Counted from the stretch's first letter, positions 8,140 to 15,872 are shown. The stretch: 29,908 bases of DNA from Saliniplasma sp046497075 (GCA_046497075.1 JAWOGF010000007.1:1-29908); one strand, 5' to 3'. Notes: generated by a model from the letters alone, not told the origin. Numbers and translations: made by a program.

Positions 8140-8147
8140 CAATATAT
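8140..8147 (+). promoter_or_regulatory. TATA box of the OB-fold membrane protein gene
   Basis: CAATATAT centred 25 bp upstream of ATG 8169, consistent with a leaderless transcript for the two-gene operon that follows. Confidence 0.5.
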
Positions 8148-8168
8148 CTTGACTCATTAGAACAAAAC

Positions 8169-8660
8169 ATGTTCCGGTCTAGGAAGTCCGCCATCGTGGT
8201 CCTTCTTGTCGTTCTGGTGATCCTATTCGTCTGGTCTGGTTCCGCGGGTCCAGAACCTGAGAAGGGGCATTATCCCAGTTCAAAAGATGTTGTCATGGAC
8301 TACGAGGATCACGTCGGGGAAGAGGTAGAGATAGGAGGGAAAGTGTTGGATGCGGATCCGTTGACCATCGAAGTCGAGTATGGGGATGAGTCCGTATTAT
8401 TAGAGGTTATCAACGTCGATGAAGATGTTGAGGAGGGAGATAGAGTCAGTGTTTTTGGAACGTTACGAGATGACAACACCATCACCGCTGAGAACGTGAT
8501 CGTCAGACCTCTCATAAACTGGTACTACATGTACGGAGTTTCTGCCGTTGCTGCCATTTGGCTCCTCTTCCGCTTGATCACACAATGGGAGTACACATCC
8601 AAGGGTTTTAGACCGAGGGAGGAACCTTTGGACATTTTCAAGAGGGGTGACCATGGCTGA
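8169..8660 (+). CDS. Membrane-anchored OB-fold-like protein
   Basis: Unrecognised family, 163 aa. Visible layout: N-terminal membrane anchor (about 8-24, hydrophobic after RSRKS), then an acidic beta-rich domain (about 45-113) with alternating strands. The strand pattern and phrases VGEEVEIGGKVLDAD, VEEGDRVSVFGTL and TITAENVIV match OB-fold nucleic-acid-binding-type or CcmE-like domains. A second membrane helix (about 117-137) and a basic tail follow. With both ends anchored, the OB domain would lie on one face of the membrane, probably outside. The gene overlaps the next ORF by 8 bp, so the two are translationally coupled. Function is unknown; the OB assignment is by pattern only. Confidence 0.7.
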   Translation: MFRSRKSAIVVLLVVLVILFVWSGSAGPEPEKGHYPSSKDVVMDYEDHVGEEVEIGGKVLDADPLTIEVEYGDESVLLEVINVDEDVEEGDRVSVFGTLRDDNTITAENVIVRPLINWYYMYGVSAVAAIWLLFRLITQWEYTSKGFRPREEPLDIFKRGDHG

Positions 8661-9159
8661 TTTATTGACACACGTATTCGTAGCTTTCAGCGTGGGAGTT
8701 TTACTCTCCTGGAGATTTCCATGGATCAGTAAAAACTACATAACGATAATCATGATGGGTTCGGTACTGCCTGACCTTACCCGTATAGGTTTGATCCTGG
8801 AACCGGCTTTTATCGAGAACCTCTTCGGTGTACCGTTTTCATGGTCTCCGCTCCACACTATAGGGGGGGTATTCATTATCATATTGATACTGACTTTTTC
8901 AGTTGATAACAAATACTCTAAACCACTTTTTCTACTGTTGGCCCTCGGTGCTTTCACCCATCTCTTCTTAGATTCTCTTTTATTGACTACTACTGGCTAT
9001 TCGTACCCATTATTTGTCCCGATCACCTTTTACAATCCACCGACTCCCGGACTCTACCTCAGCACTGATATGTGGCCTTCTATGATCTCGGGAGTGACCG
9101 CTTTACTGGTGTGGCAGGTGGACAAATCATTAGATATCAGGGAAAAACTATTTAAATAA
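8653..9159 (+). CDS. YdjM/DUF457-like membrane-bound hydrolase family protein
   Basis: A membrane protein of 168 aa, with about four hydrophobic segments. It has the family's conserved polar residues at helix ends: MADLLTHVFVAF (Asp3, His7), GSVLPDLTRIG, a His in SPLHTIGG, and HLFLDSLL. These resemble the DUF457/YdjM family annotated as metal-dependent membrane hydrolases, whose real substrate is generally unknown. I start at ATG 8653: GAGGGGTGA stands directly upstream, and an in-frame GTG at 8647 would add only two residues. It overlaps the OB-fold gene by 8 bp. The tail crosses a TTTAAATAATATAG tract. Confidence 0.8.
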   Translation: MADLLTHVFVAFSVGVLLSWRFPWISKNYITIIMMGSVLPDLTRIGLILEPAFIENLFGVPFSWSPLHTIGGVFIIILILTFSVDNKYSKPLFLLLALGAFTHLFLDSLLLTTTGYSYPLFVPITFYNPPTPGLYLSTDMWPSMISGVTALLVWQVDKSLDIREKLFK

Positions 9160-9237
9160 TATAGTTCAAAATGGGTGAAAACCATCGTGGAGAAGGAAAG
9201 ATGCCCGAGACTAAAAGAAAGTTGAGTACTATCATAG

Positions 9238-9792
9238 TCACTCAAATCTATCTTTGACTTTTTTTCTCAACATCTCATCTGAGATGTTGATGGCCAATGT
9301 GTAGCGGTCTTTATTTTTATGTTCCAAATTCACAGAGAAATCTTCGGTATCGAGATAGTAAGGGTTGAACTTGAGCATTATATGTTTGTAGATAGACCTT
9401 TCCATCTTCCTTAAAGATTTGATAGATTCCGCGGCCACTAATCTTTCGATATCTTTTGAGGCCTGACCCAGATCTTTAGCGGGACTTTCACGGTTGGTGA
9501 TGTCTTGAACAGAGTCTGCCAATTTATGTTCCGCATCTTTCAGTTCTTCACGAACACCGTTGAATTCCTCTTCTACCTTAGTAGGTTTAATACAGGCATC
9601 GTCTGCAGTCTTCTCTTTGATGTCATCTTCACAATCTTCATCCGTGGGCATCCATTCTTCGTACTCCTCCACCGATCCATCATGTGGGACCGTTTCCTCT
9701 AAAAATTTCCCGAGGACGTGTGAGAACAATACGACTTCGTGCCAGTTCCCTTGGAATCTCACACCGGAGTGGATATGCTCGATCTGTTTCAT
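9238..9792 (-). CDS. DUF5828-like conserved archaeal protein, function unknown
   Basis: From ATG 9792 the protein is 184 aa, acidic, and has no membrane segments. From memory it follows haloarchaeal DUF5828: an N-terminal GVRFQGNWHEVV block (G-W core), an acidic EEWMPTDEDCEDDIKEKTADDA block, a helical middle, then SIKSLRKMERSIYKHIMLKFNPYYLDTED and a beta-rich tail. I chose ATG 9792 because TTATATAAAA (9814-9823) is centred 26 bp upstream; an upstream in-frame TTG (9855) lies beyond that box. No function is known to me. It diverges from the pseudopilin-like pair. The family match is a recollection and should be checked. Confidence 0.7.
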   Translation of the reverse strand: MKQIEHIHSGVRFQGNWHEVVLFSHVLGKFLEETVPHDGSVEEYEEWMPTDEDCEDDIKEKTADDACIKPTKVEEEFNGVREELKDAEHKLADSVQDITNRESPAKDLGQASKDIERLVAAESIKSLRKMERSIYKHIMLKFNPYYLDTEDFSVNLEHKNKDRYTLAINISDEMLRKKVKDRFE

Positions 9793-9813
9793 CTCAGTTT
9801 CCGATTGAAAGGA

Positions 9814-9823
9814 TTTTATATAA
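9814..9823 (-). promoter_or_regulatory. TATA box of the DUF5828-like gene
   Basis: On the minus strand TTATATAAAA, centred 26 bp before ATG 9792. It fixes the start codon, since a longer frame opening at 9855 would be cut by this promoter. Confidence 0.6.
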
Positions 9824-9858
9824 CGGTTATGCAAAGTTAGCAACTCTGCTTCCAAAAA

Positions 9859-9867
9859 TTTTATCTA
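9859..9867 (+). promoter_or_regulatory. TATA box of the pseudopilin-like pair
   Basis: TTTTATCTA centred about 28 bp upstream of ATG 9891. It makes a compact divergent promoter pair with the box at 9814-9823. Confidence 0.45.
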
Positions 9868-9890
9868 AAGAGTTATTCTGTAGGACCGAG

Positions 9891-10376
9891 ATGCTCAAAA
9901 GTAGAACACTAACTTCTGATGAGAGTGGGGACGTACTCGGCTTACCTTTTGAGATGCTGATAATTTCGGTAGTCATGTTGATCTCAATCCCTCTGATCTT
10001 CTCATACTCTTCTATGTATGTCAGACGGCAGGTGGAATCAGACCTTAGAGTAGAACTTGAGAAGTTGGTGGATGTCATTGAAGAAATAGAACAAGCAGAA
10101 ACGGGTAACCGCAGGACATTCTCTTTTAATTTTAACGACCATCCTTTAGCGAGAGTTTCGTACGTCGAGGTAGGAGGTGAAGATCATCACTCACGATCAA
10201 CCATCAGATACAGGTTCAAGGATAGAAATGAGATGGTGATGAATCTGGAGGGGATAGAGGTGTCGGATATCAGCGATGGCGATTTCACAAGATTAGAACT
10301 CCCGTTAGACGGTGAAACGATATTTATAGAGAAGTCTCCCTCTCAGGGATTTATCAAGTTATCAGTGGGTGATTGA
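9891..10376 (+). CDS. Pseudopilin-like membrane-anchored protein, first of a pair
   Basis: Unrecognised, 161 aa. A short polar N-terminus (SRTLTSDESGDVLG) is followed by LPFEML and one hydrophobic helix (about 20-43), then a soluble beta-rich domain. This is the layout of archaeal type IV pilin-like or pseudopilin proteins: one N-terminal helix preceded by a Gly/acidic segment. The next gene has the same order, a Gly-containing acidic stretch then LPF then a helix, so the two look like diverged paralogues or partners. The TATA box at 9859-9867 supports ATG 9891; upstream in-frame sequence from 9684 overlaps the DUF5828-like gene and is not coding. No class III signal peptidase site can be assigned with certainty. 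Confidence 0.65.
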   Translation: MLKSRTLTSDESGDVLGLPFEMLIISVVMLISIPLIFSYSSMYVRRQVESDLRVELEKLVDVIEEIEQAETGNRRTFSFNFNDHPLARVSYVEVGGEDHHSRSTIRYRFKDRNEMVMNLEGIEVSDISDGDFTRLELPLDGETIFIEKSPSQGFIKLSVGD

Positions 10377-10885
10377 GTATCAACAGGTTCAGGCATTCTG
10401 AAGAAGGGGTAATGGAGCTTCCTTTTAAACTCTTGATAATGATGTTGTTGATCGGGCTGGTCGTTCCCACTGTTCTAATCGGATATAGGGGTGTAAGTCG
10501 GATGAGGTACGATGACAAAATAAAGGGGGAGGTCAGGGACATAATAGCATATTCTCGGAAGTTGGTACAGGAAGGTGATATGTCCAGTATGACTATCGAA
10601 CTGGACCTTAAAGGGGATGTTTTCTCCGGAATAGATTATTTGGATGTGGGGGATTCCTTGGGTGAAAGAGATTGGATGGTGAATTACAGGTTGTCGTGGA
10701 AGGAATCGGAAGAATATATAAGCGCTATAGACCCTGTCATACATCTGACCTCTCCAGATAATGAAACCTATCGTCTCACAGAGGGGATACACGAGTTGAA
10801 GTTGACCCATATATTTAACGAAGAAACATCCTTTATCGTGATGAGTGAAGTCGGTGAGGATATCGATCCTTCTCGATTCAATTGA
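10373..10885 (+). CDS. Pseudopilin-like membrane-anchored protein, second of a pair
   Basis: Unrecognised, 170 aa. It begins at TTG 10373, which overlaps the preceding stop by 4 bp, and GGGTGA just before it is a good ribosome site. ATG 10412 is the alternative start. The segment HSEEGVMELPFKLL precedes a single hydrophobic helix (about 20-42). The remaining ~125 residues look extracellular, acidic and strand-rich. The shared EG-x-x-LPF/LGLPF motif and operon position link it to the previous gene. It probably sits in the membrane with its C-terminal domain outside. Its 3' end overlaps the convergent DUF488 gene by 8 bp. Confidence 0.65.
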   Translation: MSINRFRHSEEGVMELPFKLLIMMLLIGLVVPTVLIGYRGVSRMRYDDKIKGEVRDIIAYSRKLVQEGDMSSMTIELDLKGDVFSGIDYLDVGDSLGERDWMVNYRLSWKESEEYISAIDPVIHLTSPDNETYRLTEGIHELKLTHIFNEETSFIVMSEVGEDIDPSRFN

Positions 10886-11312
10886 AATCCTCTAGAGACT
10901 TCTTTTTCCAACTCCCACCTTTACCTATATGAACTACTTTCCATCCTTCTTTTTCCAACTCATCGGATATGAATCGCCGGTGACATCGGTTAGGATCTTT
11001 TTCCATACACATCATGACCGTGGTACCGTCCTCAGCCAGCTTCTTTAGTTTATCATAGGAGGTCTTCCATCTGTCCGACAGCATGGATCTCTCGTAATCT
11101 TCTTCCCCGAGACCACCTAAACCCGGGAGATGCCTGTACATAATGCTTTTGTGAAAGAGAGTATCCTTAAGATCTTCCTGACTGAATCCTTCAATATCCG
11201 AGCGGGGATAGGAGCGAACGTCCACTAGATGATCTATATCGTATTTATCCAGTAGAGTCAAGAACTCCTTTTCAGATCGACCCTGATAACCGATAGTGTA
11301 TATCTTTTTCAC
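10878..11312 (-). CDS. DUF488 family protein
   Basis: Cytoplasmic protein of 144 aa matching DUF488. N-terminal TIGYQGRSEKEFL is the family signature, followed by VDVRSYPRSDIEGFSQ, HLPGLGGL, and the Cys-containing motif MMCMEKDPNRCHR near residues 99-111. The conserved Arg and Cys suggest a catalytic or metal site, but the biochemical role of DUF488 is not established. The start is GTG 11312, with an A/T box (11336-11345) about 28 bp upstream, so translation is probably leaderless. An ATG slightly upstream is out of frame. It diverges from the ribbon-helix-helix regulator. Confidence 0.88.
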   Translation of the reverse strand: MKKIYTIGYQGRSEKEFLTLLDKYDIDHLVDVRSYPRSDIEGFSQEDLKDTLFHKSIMYRHLPGLGGLGEEDYERSMLSDRWKTSYDKLKKLAEDGTTVMMCMEKDPNRCHRRFISDELEKEGWKVVHIGKGGSWKKKSLEDFN

Positions 11313-11335
11313 GGGAGGTCATATGGGTCAGCGAT

Positions 11336-11345
11336 AAATATATTT
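11336..11345 (-). promoter_or_regulatory. TATA box of the DUF488 gene
   Basis: On the minus strand AATATATTTA, centred about 28 bp before GTG 11312. Confidence 0.45.
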
Positions 11346-11359
11346 TAAGAATCGGGGGG

Positions 11360-11374
11360 AAATTATTAAATAAT
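11360..11374 (+). promoter_or_regulatory. TATA box of the ribbon-helix-helix gene
   Basis: AAATTATTAAATAAT, almost palindromic, centred near 11368. It predicts a transcription start near 11394 and a ~50-nt leader, unlike the leaderless genes around it. Confidence 0.45.
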
Positions 11375-11389
11375 GTGTGTTTCATATAG

Positions 11390-11411
11390 TTGTGCGACAA
11401 AGGATGCACAA
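11390..11411. promoter_or_regulatory. Operator-like inverted repeat at the ribbon-helix-helix promoter
   Basis: TTGTGC (11390-11395) and GCACAA (11406-11411) are perfect arms 10 bp apart. A further half site GCACACAA follows at 11425-11432. The first arm falls on the predicted transcription start. Ribbon-helix-helix proteins commonly bind such spaced half sites and repress their own genes. Confidence 0.5.
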
Positions 11412-11444
11412 TAGATATCGGATAGCACACAAAGGAGGTATAAA

Positions 11445-11678
11445 GTGTCCGAAAATGAAAAGATCTCGATAAGACTCCCAAGACGCTTCTTGGAACAAAT
11501 AGATTTTCTTGTCGAGATGGACGACTTTCCCTCACGGTCCGAAGCTATCCGTACGGCGGTAAGGGATATGTTGTATTATAGAGTTGACCTTGTAGCCGAT
11601 AAAGTTGAGAAGATGGCGGAGCAGGAACAGAAGATGGCTCGTGCCAAAGCGATAAAAGAGGAATATTTAAAGCAATAA
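11445..11678 (+). CDS. Ribbon-helix-helix (CopG/NikR-type) transcription regulator
   Basis: A DNA-binding protein of 77 aa. Residues EKISIRLPRRFLEQIDFLVE form the basic beta ribbon and first helix. FPSRSEAIRTAVRDML is the classic second-helix signature with the S-R-S-E-A-I-R pattern. The C-terminus is a long Lys/Glu helix (VEKMAEQEQKMARAKAIKEEYLKQ), probably a coiled extension. There is no metal-binding ACT domain, so it is not a full NikR. The start is GTG 11445, preceded by a strong AGGAGGT (11433-11439). The operator-like repeats in its leader suggest autoregulation. A hairpin plus T-run follows the gene. Confidence 0.9.
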   Translation: MSENEKISIRLPRRFLEQIDFLVEMDDFPSRSEAIRTAVRDMLYYRVDLVADKVEKMAEQEQKMARAKAIKEEYLKQ

Positions 11679-11705
11679 AATGGATGGGATGCCTTTAACT
11701 TACTA

Positions 11706-11765
11706 GCCGGGGTACCTCTCCCCGGCATTCACGATACTATATCTCCCCCCTTTTTTTCCTTTTTT
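11706..11765 (+). terminator. Hairpin and T-rich tract after the ribbon-helix-helix gene
   Basis: GCCGGGG (11706-11712), 7-nt loop, CCCCGGC (11720-11726) is a perfect stem. About 25 bp further comes C6T7CCT7 (11745-11765). Archaeal RNA polymerase terminates at T-runs, so the T tract is the likely stop point and the hairpin may protect the 3' end. It separates this gene from the convergent DUF63 gene. Confidence 0.6.
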
Positions 11766-12906
11766 AAACTCCCATAGCTAAGCGGAGCATGTTTCTAGTT
11801 CCTGGTGCTAAACCTAAAACTATGATGGTGAATTTTACAAGATTTGTAACGACTTTTAGATCCTCCAGTTCTTCACGCAGCATGAGGTCTATCACGTAGA
11901 TGAAAGAGACGATCAAGATCAGTTTTAGTACATACATCACTAGGGGGGTTCCTGTTATATTTATCAGTAGATGGGGTATCACGTGCTTTTCTACGTACCC
12001 GTACTCAGTTATACCTCTATAGGTCGAGGATGCGTCCAGGAAGTGTGCTAAAACGATAGGGATGTTCAGCGTCGAAAAGAAGATACCTGCCGATCGCCAT
12101 CCTCCTACTTCACGGAGAAGATAGGCGGAGATCATGAAGACGGATGAAACCAGAAGAGCGAGACCTAAAATTATCGGTATTTCCCAGGGGTTGGGATCGG
12201 GTAGGATTAGGATGTAACGAGCTGTATATGTCAAAGAAACAGTTAAGAATGCAGTCCCGTATGCTGAGAAGAGATACTTCTCATCGTTCCAACTGTACCT
12301 TATCCCGATGAAATAAAATATGGTAAGAACGGTGACCATGACCGCAGCCATCACCGCATAAAACTCTAGTCTTAATGATAGAAATACCACAACCGGTGGA
12401 AGTAAGACCATCGCTCTTTTCAAGTTAGTAACGTTCGCATCTTTCAACTTACATCCTAGTACCATGGTGAGTATGGCAGAGATACCAAGAGCGAAATAGA
12501 TGATCGGCGAGATGAAGAAAGGCGCTATCCTCTCTCTGAACAGACCTGCATCCTCCAGAGCCCTTAAGGCCCCACCAAGGAGAATCCAGGGGATGAGGGA
12601 GAGTATGAATCTTTTATCCACTTCGATATTATAGTGTTGGATTATCTCGTAGATCCCTAGAAGAGCTACAGAGATCACAACTCCGTAAGCGAAGGTGTTC
12701 ACCAAGTTGTACCCTTCGGAGATACCGTTGACGGGTTCACCCCGGGCATCTGCAATTACCGGTCCCCATATGTATCTGAACAGGAATGAATCCCAGAAAA
12801 GGTCAGGTAGGATGAGCGAACCCACTATAAGAAATATCGTCGGAAGTGTGATCACTAAAATCCATACCTTCAATTTATTCTCCTGGTAGAAGTCGAGGAA
12901 CTTCAT
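11764..12906 (-). CDS. DUF63 family polytopic membrane protein
   Basis: An archaeal membrane protein of 380 aa with roughly nine or ten hydrophobic segments. Family hallmarks: GYNLVNTFAYGVV near residue 65, GGALRALEDAGLF near 111, and ILAHFLDASSTY-like text in the second half (VLAHFLDASSTYRG). These conserved Asn, Arg/Glu-Asp and His-Asp-Ser residues inside membrane helices suggest an enzyme or transporter, but no function is established for DUF63. It overlaps the glmS stop by 4 bp (ATGA), so it is translationally coupled to amino-sugar synthesis. This link to a glycan or lipid step is an inference from context. Confidence 0.88.
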   Translation of the reverse strand: MKFLDFYQENKLKVWILVITLPTIFLIVGSLILPDLFWDSFLFRYIWGPVIADARGEPVNGISEGYNLVNTFAYGVVISVALLGIYEIIQHYNIEVDKRFILSLIPWILLGGALRALEDAGLFRERIAPFFISPIIYFALGISAILTMVLGCKLKDANVTNLKRAMVLLPPVVVFLSLRLEFYAVMAAVMVTVLTIFYFIGIRYSWNDEKYLFSAYGTAFLTVSLTYTARYILILPDPNPWEIPIILGLALLVSSVFMISAYLLREVGGWRSAGIFFSTLNIPIVLAHFLDASSTYRGITEYGYVEKHVIPHLLINITGTPLVMYVLKLILIVSFIYVIDLMLREELEDLKVVTNLVKFTIIVLGLAPGTRNMLRLAMGV

Positions 12907-14687
12907 TCTACTGTCACGCTCTTAGCTAGATTTCGCGGTTTGTCGATATCTCTACCGAGTTCGTGAGCTGTGTAATATGCGAAGAGCTGGAGGACGACGT
13001 TGACTACGATAGGTGAGAAAAGAGGTAGGACTTCTGGGATATAGACTAGGTGATCGCACAGCTTTTCCACCTCTTTGTCCCTTTCGGTGACTCCAAACAA
13101 TGGACTCCCTCTAGCGGCGATCTCACCTATGTTGCCCAACATCTTCTGAAATGTATCGTCCTTGATACAGATAGCGATAACCGGAGAATCTTCTGTTAAA
13201 AGGGCGAAAGGCCCGTGCTTCAATTCTCCAGCGGGATATCCCGCTGCATGGATATAAGCTATCTCTTTTAGTTTGAGGGCCCCTTCTAAAGCTACTGGAT
13301 AGTTTATGTTCCTCCCTACGAAGAATATGTCCTCTGCTTGGGCCAATTTTTTAGAAAGGTTTTTGATACCTTCCGACTTATCCAGTACTTTATCGACCAA
13401 TCGGGGGAGTCTTCTTAACTCATCTCTGTAGGTCTCGGCCTTATCTACATCGAGTGTTCTCTTCATCAGACCTAGTTCTAAAGCGAGGAGGTAAAGAACT
13501 ACAAGTTGAGTCGTGAATGTTTTAGTGGCAGCGACGCCTATCTCGGGCCCGGCCTGGGTATAGATCACTTCGTCGACCTCCCTGGTTATCGAACTGTCTA
13601 GAACGTTAGTAATACCCAGGGTCTTACATCCTCTGTGGGATGCCTCTCTAGCGGCTGCTAGAGTGTCAGCAGTTTCTCCACTCTGGCTAAGAAGTATTGT
13701 GAAAGGATATTCGCTGAGACGTGAAGAATACCGGTATTCTGAAGCCATCTCCACCATGCAGGGGATGCTGGATATCTCCTCTATAATATATTTCCCGACC
13801 AGTGCGGCATGGTATGAGGTCCCACAGGCGATGAGCCTGATGGAGTCGATACGGTATTTTTTTAGATCCAATCCCTCGAAACCCTGTAACCTGCCCAGTA
13901 TGGAATCGTGGATGGCTTTTGGCTGCTCGTGGATCTCTTTCATCATGTAATGTTCGTAACCACCCTTTTCTGCGTCCTCGATGGTCCATTCTACTGTTTT
14001 TGTTTCCCGTTCTACTTCACATCCGTCCCCATCCCAGATATCTATAGAATTCTCGGTCAAACGTACGATATCGTGGTCTTGAAGGTATTTAACGTCCTCA
14101 GTATGATCCAACAAAGCGGGTACGTCGGAAGCGATCAGATTCTCACGGTCTCCGACCCCGACCACCAGCGGACTTTGGTTCCTAGCGGCCAATATCTCGT
14201 TTTTTCCAGAATGTATCACAACTACAGCGTAAGACCCTTCGAGGTCTTTGACAGTCTTCTTTAAAGCATCTACCATGTCATCTTCATAGTTCTCTTCCAT
14301 AAGATGTGCTATCACTTCACTATCGGTATCGGAAGTGAAATCATGACCTCTTTTTATCAGATCCTCTTTCAATGAGACAAAGTTGTCGATGATACCATTG
14401 TGGATGATGGAGATGTTTCCGGTACAATCTGAAAAGGGATGGGCGTTCTTATCCGAGGGTTTTCCGTGGGTCGCCCAGCGTGTATGTCCGATGCCCGTGG
14501 TACTTTCTGGGATCTGGTCTTTCGGTAGATCATCGATCCTACCTTTCCTTTTTACAAGAGATATATCATCGTTATCCTTCACGGCTACACCGGCGGAATC
14601 GTAACCCCTATACTCCAATCTCTTCAAACCTCGGATTAATATATCTTTAGCTTGGGACCCTCCGATGTATCCTACTATACCGCACAT
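12903..14687 (-). CDS. glmS: Glutamine--fructose-6-phosphate aminotransferase
   Basis: Makes glucosamine-6-phosphate from fructose-6-phosphate and glutamine, the entry step to UDP-GlcNAc. 594 aa, normal length. The N-terminal glutaminase domain begins MCGIVGYIGG with nucleophile Cys2 and includes GHTRWATHG and the SDTDSEV stretch. Two SIS sugar-isomerase domains follow (about 275-590), with ACGTSYHAALVGKY, LLSQSGETADT and the C-terminal DKPRNLAKSVTVE that reaches the active site. Its start lies 3 bp from the stop of the GlmU-like gene and its stop overlaps DUF63, so the three form one operon. No riboswitch- or ribozyme-like leader is visible. Confidence 0.97.
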   Translation of the reverse strand: MCGIVGYIGGSQAKDILIRGLKRLEYRGYDSAGVAVKDNDDISLVKRKGRIDDLPKDQIPESTTGIGHTRWATHGKPSDKNAHPFSDCTGNISIIHNGIIDNFVSLKEDLIKRGHDFTSDTDSEVIAHLMEENYEDDMVDALKKTVKDLEGSYAVVVIHSGKNEILAARNQSPLVVGVGDRENLIASDVPALLDHTEDVKYLQDHDIVRLTENSIDIWDGDGCEVERETKTVEWTIEDAEKGGYEHYMMKEIHEQPKAIHDSILGRLQGFEGLDLKKYRIDSIRLIACGTSYHAALVGKYIIEEISSIPCMVEMASEYRYSSRLSEYPFTILLSQSGETADTLAAAREASHRGCKTLGITNVLDSSITREVDEVIYTQAGPEIGVAATKTFTTQLVVLYLLALELGLMKRTLDVDKAETYRDELRRLPRLVDKVLDKSEGIKNLSKKLAQAEDIFFVGRNINYPVALEGALKLKEIAYIHAAGYPAGELKHGPFALLTEDSPVIAICIKDDTFQKMLGNIGEIAARGSPLFGVTERDKEVEKLCDHLVYIPEVLPLFSPIVVNVVLQLFAYYTAHELGRDIDKPRNLAKSVTVE

Positions 14688-14690
14688 GTT

Positions 14691-15872
14691 TTAAACCACC
14701 CGGCTGCCGTGAGGTACGTTCTTACGAACAGTTTTACCGGGACTGATCGTACAGTCGTCTTCGACTATAACACCAGTTTCCATGACTACACCTGCACCGA
14801 TATCGCTGTCTTCACCGACGATACATCCGATGTTTTCAACCGAATGAAATTCCAGATTCAATTTGATGTCAGTGTCTCCTACGTATGTTGTGAAATTATT
14901 ACCTATCCTTACACCATCGCCGATGACAGAATTGCCGATAAAGGAATGTGACCCCACGCGTATGGTCTCCATCAATAACGAATTCTGGATAACGGTAAAG
15001 GGAGATACCTTGGAATCTTTTCCGATACTGGTCGATGGTAAGATACATGCGTTGGGACCGATCTCACATCCCTCCTCTATTACAGCAGGTCCCTCGATGT
15101 AACTTCCGCTCTTGATGACCGTTCCTTTTCCTATATGGACCGGACCTTTCAATGTAACATCGTCTTCAATGACTCCGTTAGATGTCTCAACAACCCCCGT
15201 CAGGGCTGTGGAATTGACTTCCAACAGGTCCCATGGATAGACTGCATCTATCCACATCGTATCGGTCACCACTCCTTTCAGACCATCTATCTCTTGAACT
15301 GCTGCGGTGAGGTCGTAAACTTGTTCCGCCATGACCTCTTCGATATGATCGAATATATCCGGTTGGAATGAATATATACCGGTGGATATCAAGTGAGAAT
15401 AACTTATACTGGGTTTCTCTTCGATCTCTTCGACGAATCCGTTCGATAGATAAACCACACCGTACTTAGAGGGAGTTGCGCTCTTGGTGATCAAAACAGA
15501 GTAGTCTGAACGATTTTCTAACAGATATCCGACGGTTTCCTTAGAAACGACGTTATCACCGGGTAGAACTATGAACTCATCATCGATCTTTTCTTCAGCT
15601 TTTGCAAGCCCATGTGCGGTGCCCAGCTGTTTCCTCTGGATAACATATTCGATGTTCGCTCCAAAATCTTCACCAGTTCCGAAGTGAGTGAGTATCTTCT
15701 CCTTCTTGTACCCGACCACCATCACGATATCGGTTATACCGTTGTCTACCAGCGCATCGATAACATATTCCAAGATAGGTTTATTCGCTACGGGTATCAT
15801 GACCTTAGGTTCTGAGACCGTGAACGGTCGTAGTCTTGTGCCCTCACCCGCTGCCAGGATTACAGCTTTCAT
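14691..15872 (-). CDS. Bifunctional sugar-1-phosphate nucleotidylyltransferase/acetyltransferase (archaeal GlmU-like)
   Basis: 393 aa. The N-terminal nucleotidyltransferase domain starts MKAVILAAGEGTRLRPFT with SEPKVMIPVANKP, and has GDN and WIDAVYPWDLL at its end (about 1-230). The C-terminal half is a left-handed beta-helix of hexapeptide repeats (VTLKGPVHIGKGTVIKSG, IGPNACILP, IGNNFTTYVGDTD, IGAGVVMETGVIVEDD) that carries acetyltransferase activity in this family. Such archaeal enzymes acetylate GlcN-1-P and then attach UMP, giving UDP-GlcNAc; many also use glucose-1-P with dTTP. First gene of the operon with glmS and DUF63. The TATA box at 15894-15902 lies 26 bp upstream of the ATG, just beyond the leuS stop. 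Confidence 0.9.
   Translation of the reverse strand: MKAVILAAGEGTRLRPFTVSEPKVMIPVANKPILEYVIDALVDNGITDIVMVVGYKKEKILTHFGTGEDFGANIEYVIQRKQLGTAHGLAKAEEKIDDEFIVLPGDNVVSKETVGYLLENRSDYSVLITKSATPSKYGVVYLSNGFVEEIEEKPSISYSHLISTGIYSFQPDIFDHIEEVMAEQVYDLTAAVQEIDGLKGVVTDTMWIDAVYPWDLLEVNSTALTGVVETSNGVIEDDVTLKGPVHIGKGTVIKSGSYIEGPAVIEEGCEIGPNACILPSTSIGKDSKVSPFTVIQNSLLMETIRVGSHSFIGNSVIGDGVRIGNNFTTYVGDTDIKLNLEFHSVENIGCIVGEDSDIGAGVVMETGVIVEDDCTISPGKTVRKNVPHGSRVV

Noticed and set aside
9171..9257. 28-codon plus-strand ORF after the DUF457 gene
   Set aside because: A TATA-like tract precedes it, but only ~17 bp away, and the ORF runs into the convergent gene. The basic peptide resembles nothing I know.
9684..9890. 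N-terminal extension of the first pseudopilin-like protein from ATG 9684
   Set aside because: It overlaps the DUF5828-like gene on the other strand and crosses both TATA boxes. ATG 9891 has a well-placed promoter and begins a sensible N-terminus.
11706..11726. Ribbon-helix-helix operator in the downstream hairpin
   Set aside because: It is G/C-rich, unlike the TTGTGC sites, and is followed by T-runs, so a 3'-end element is the better explanation.
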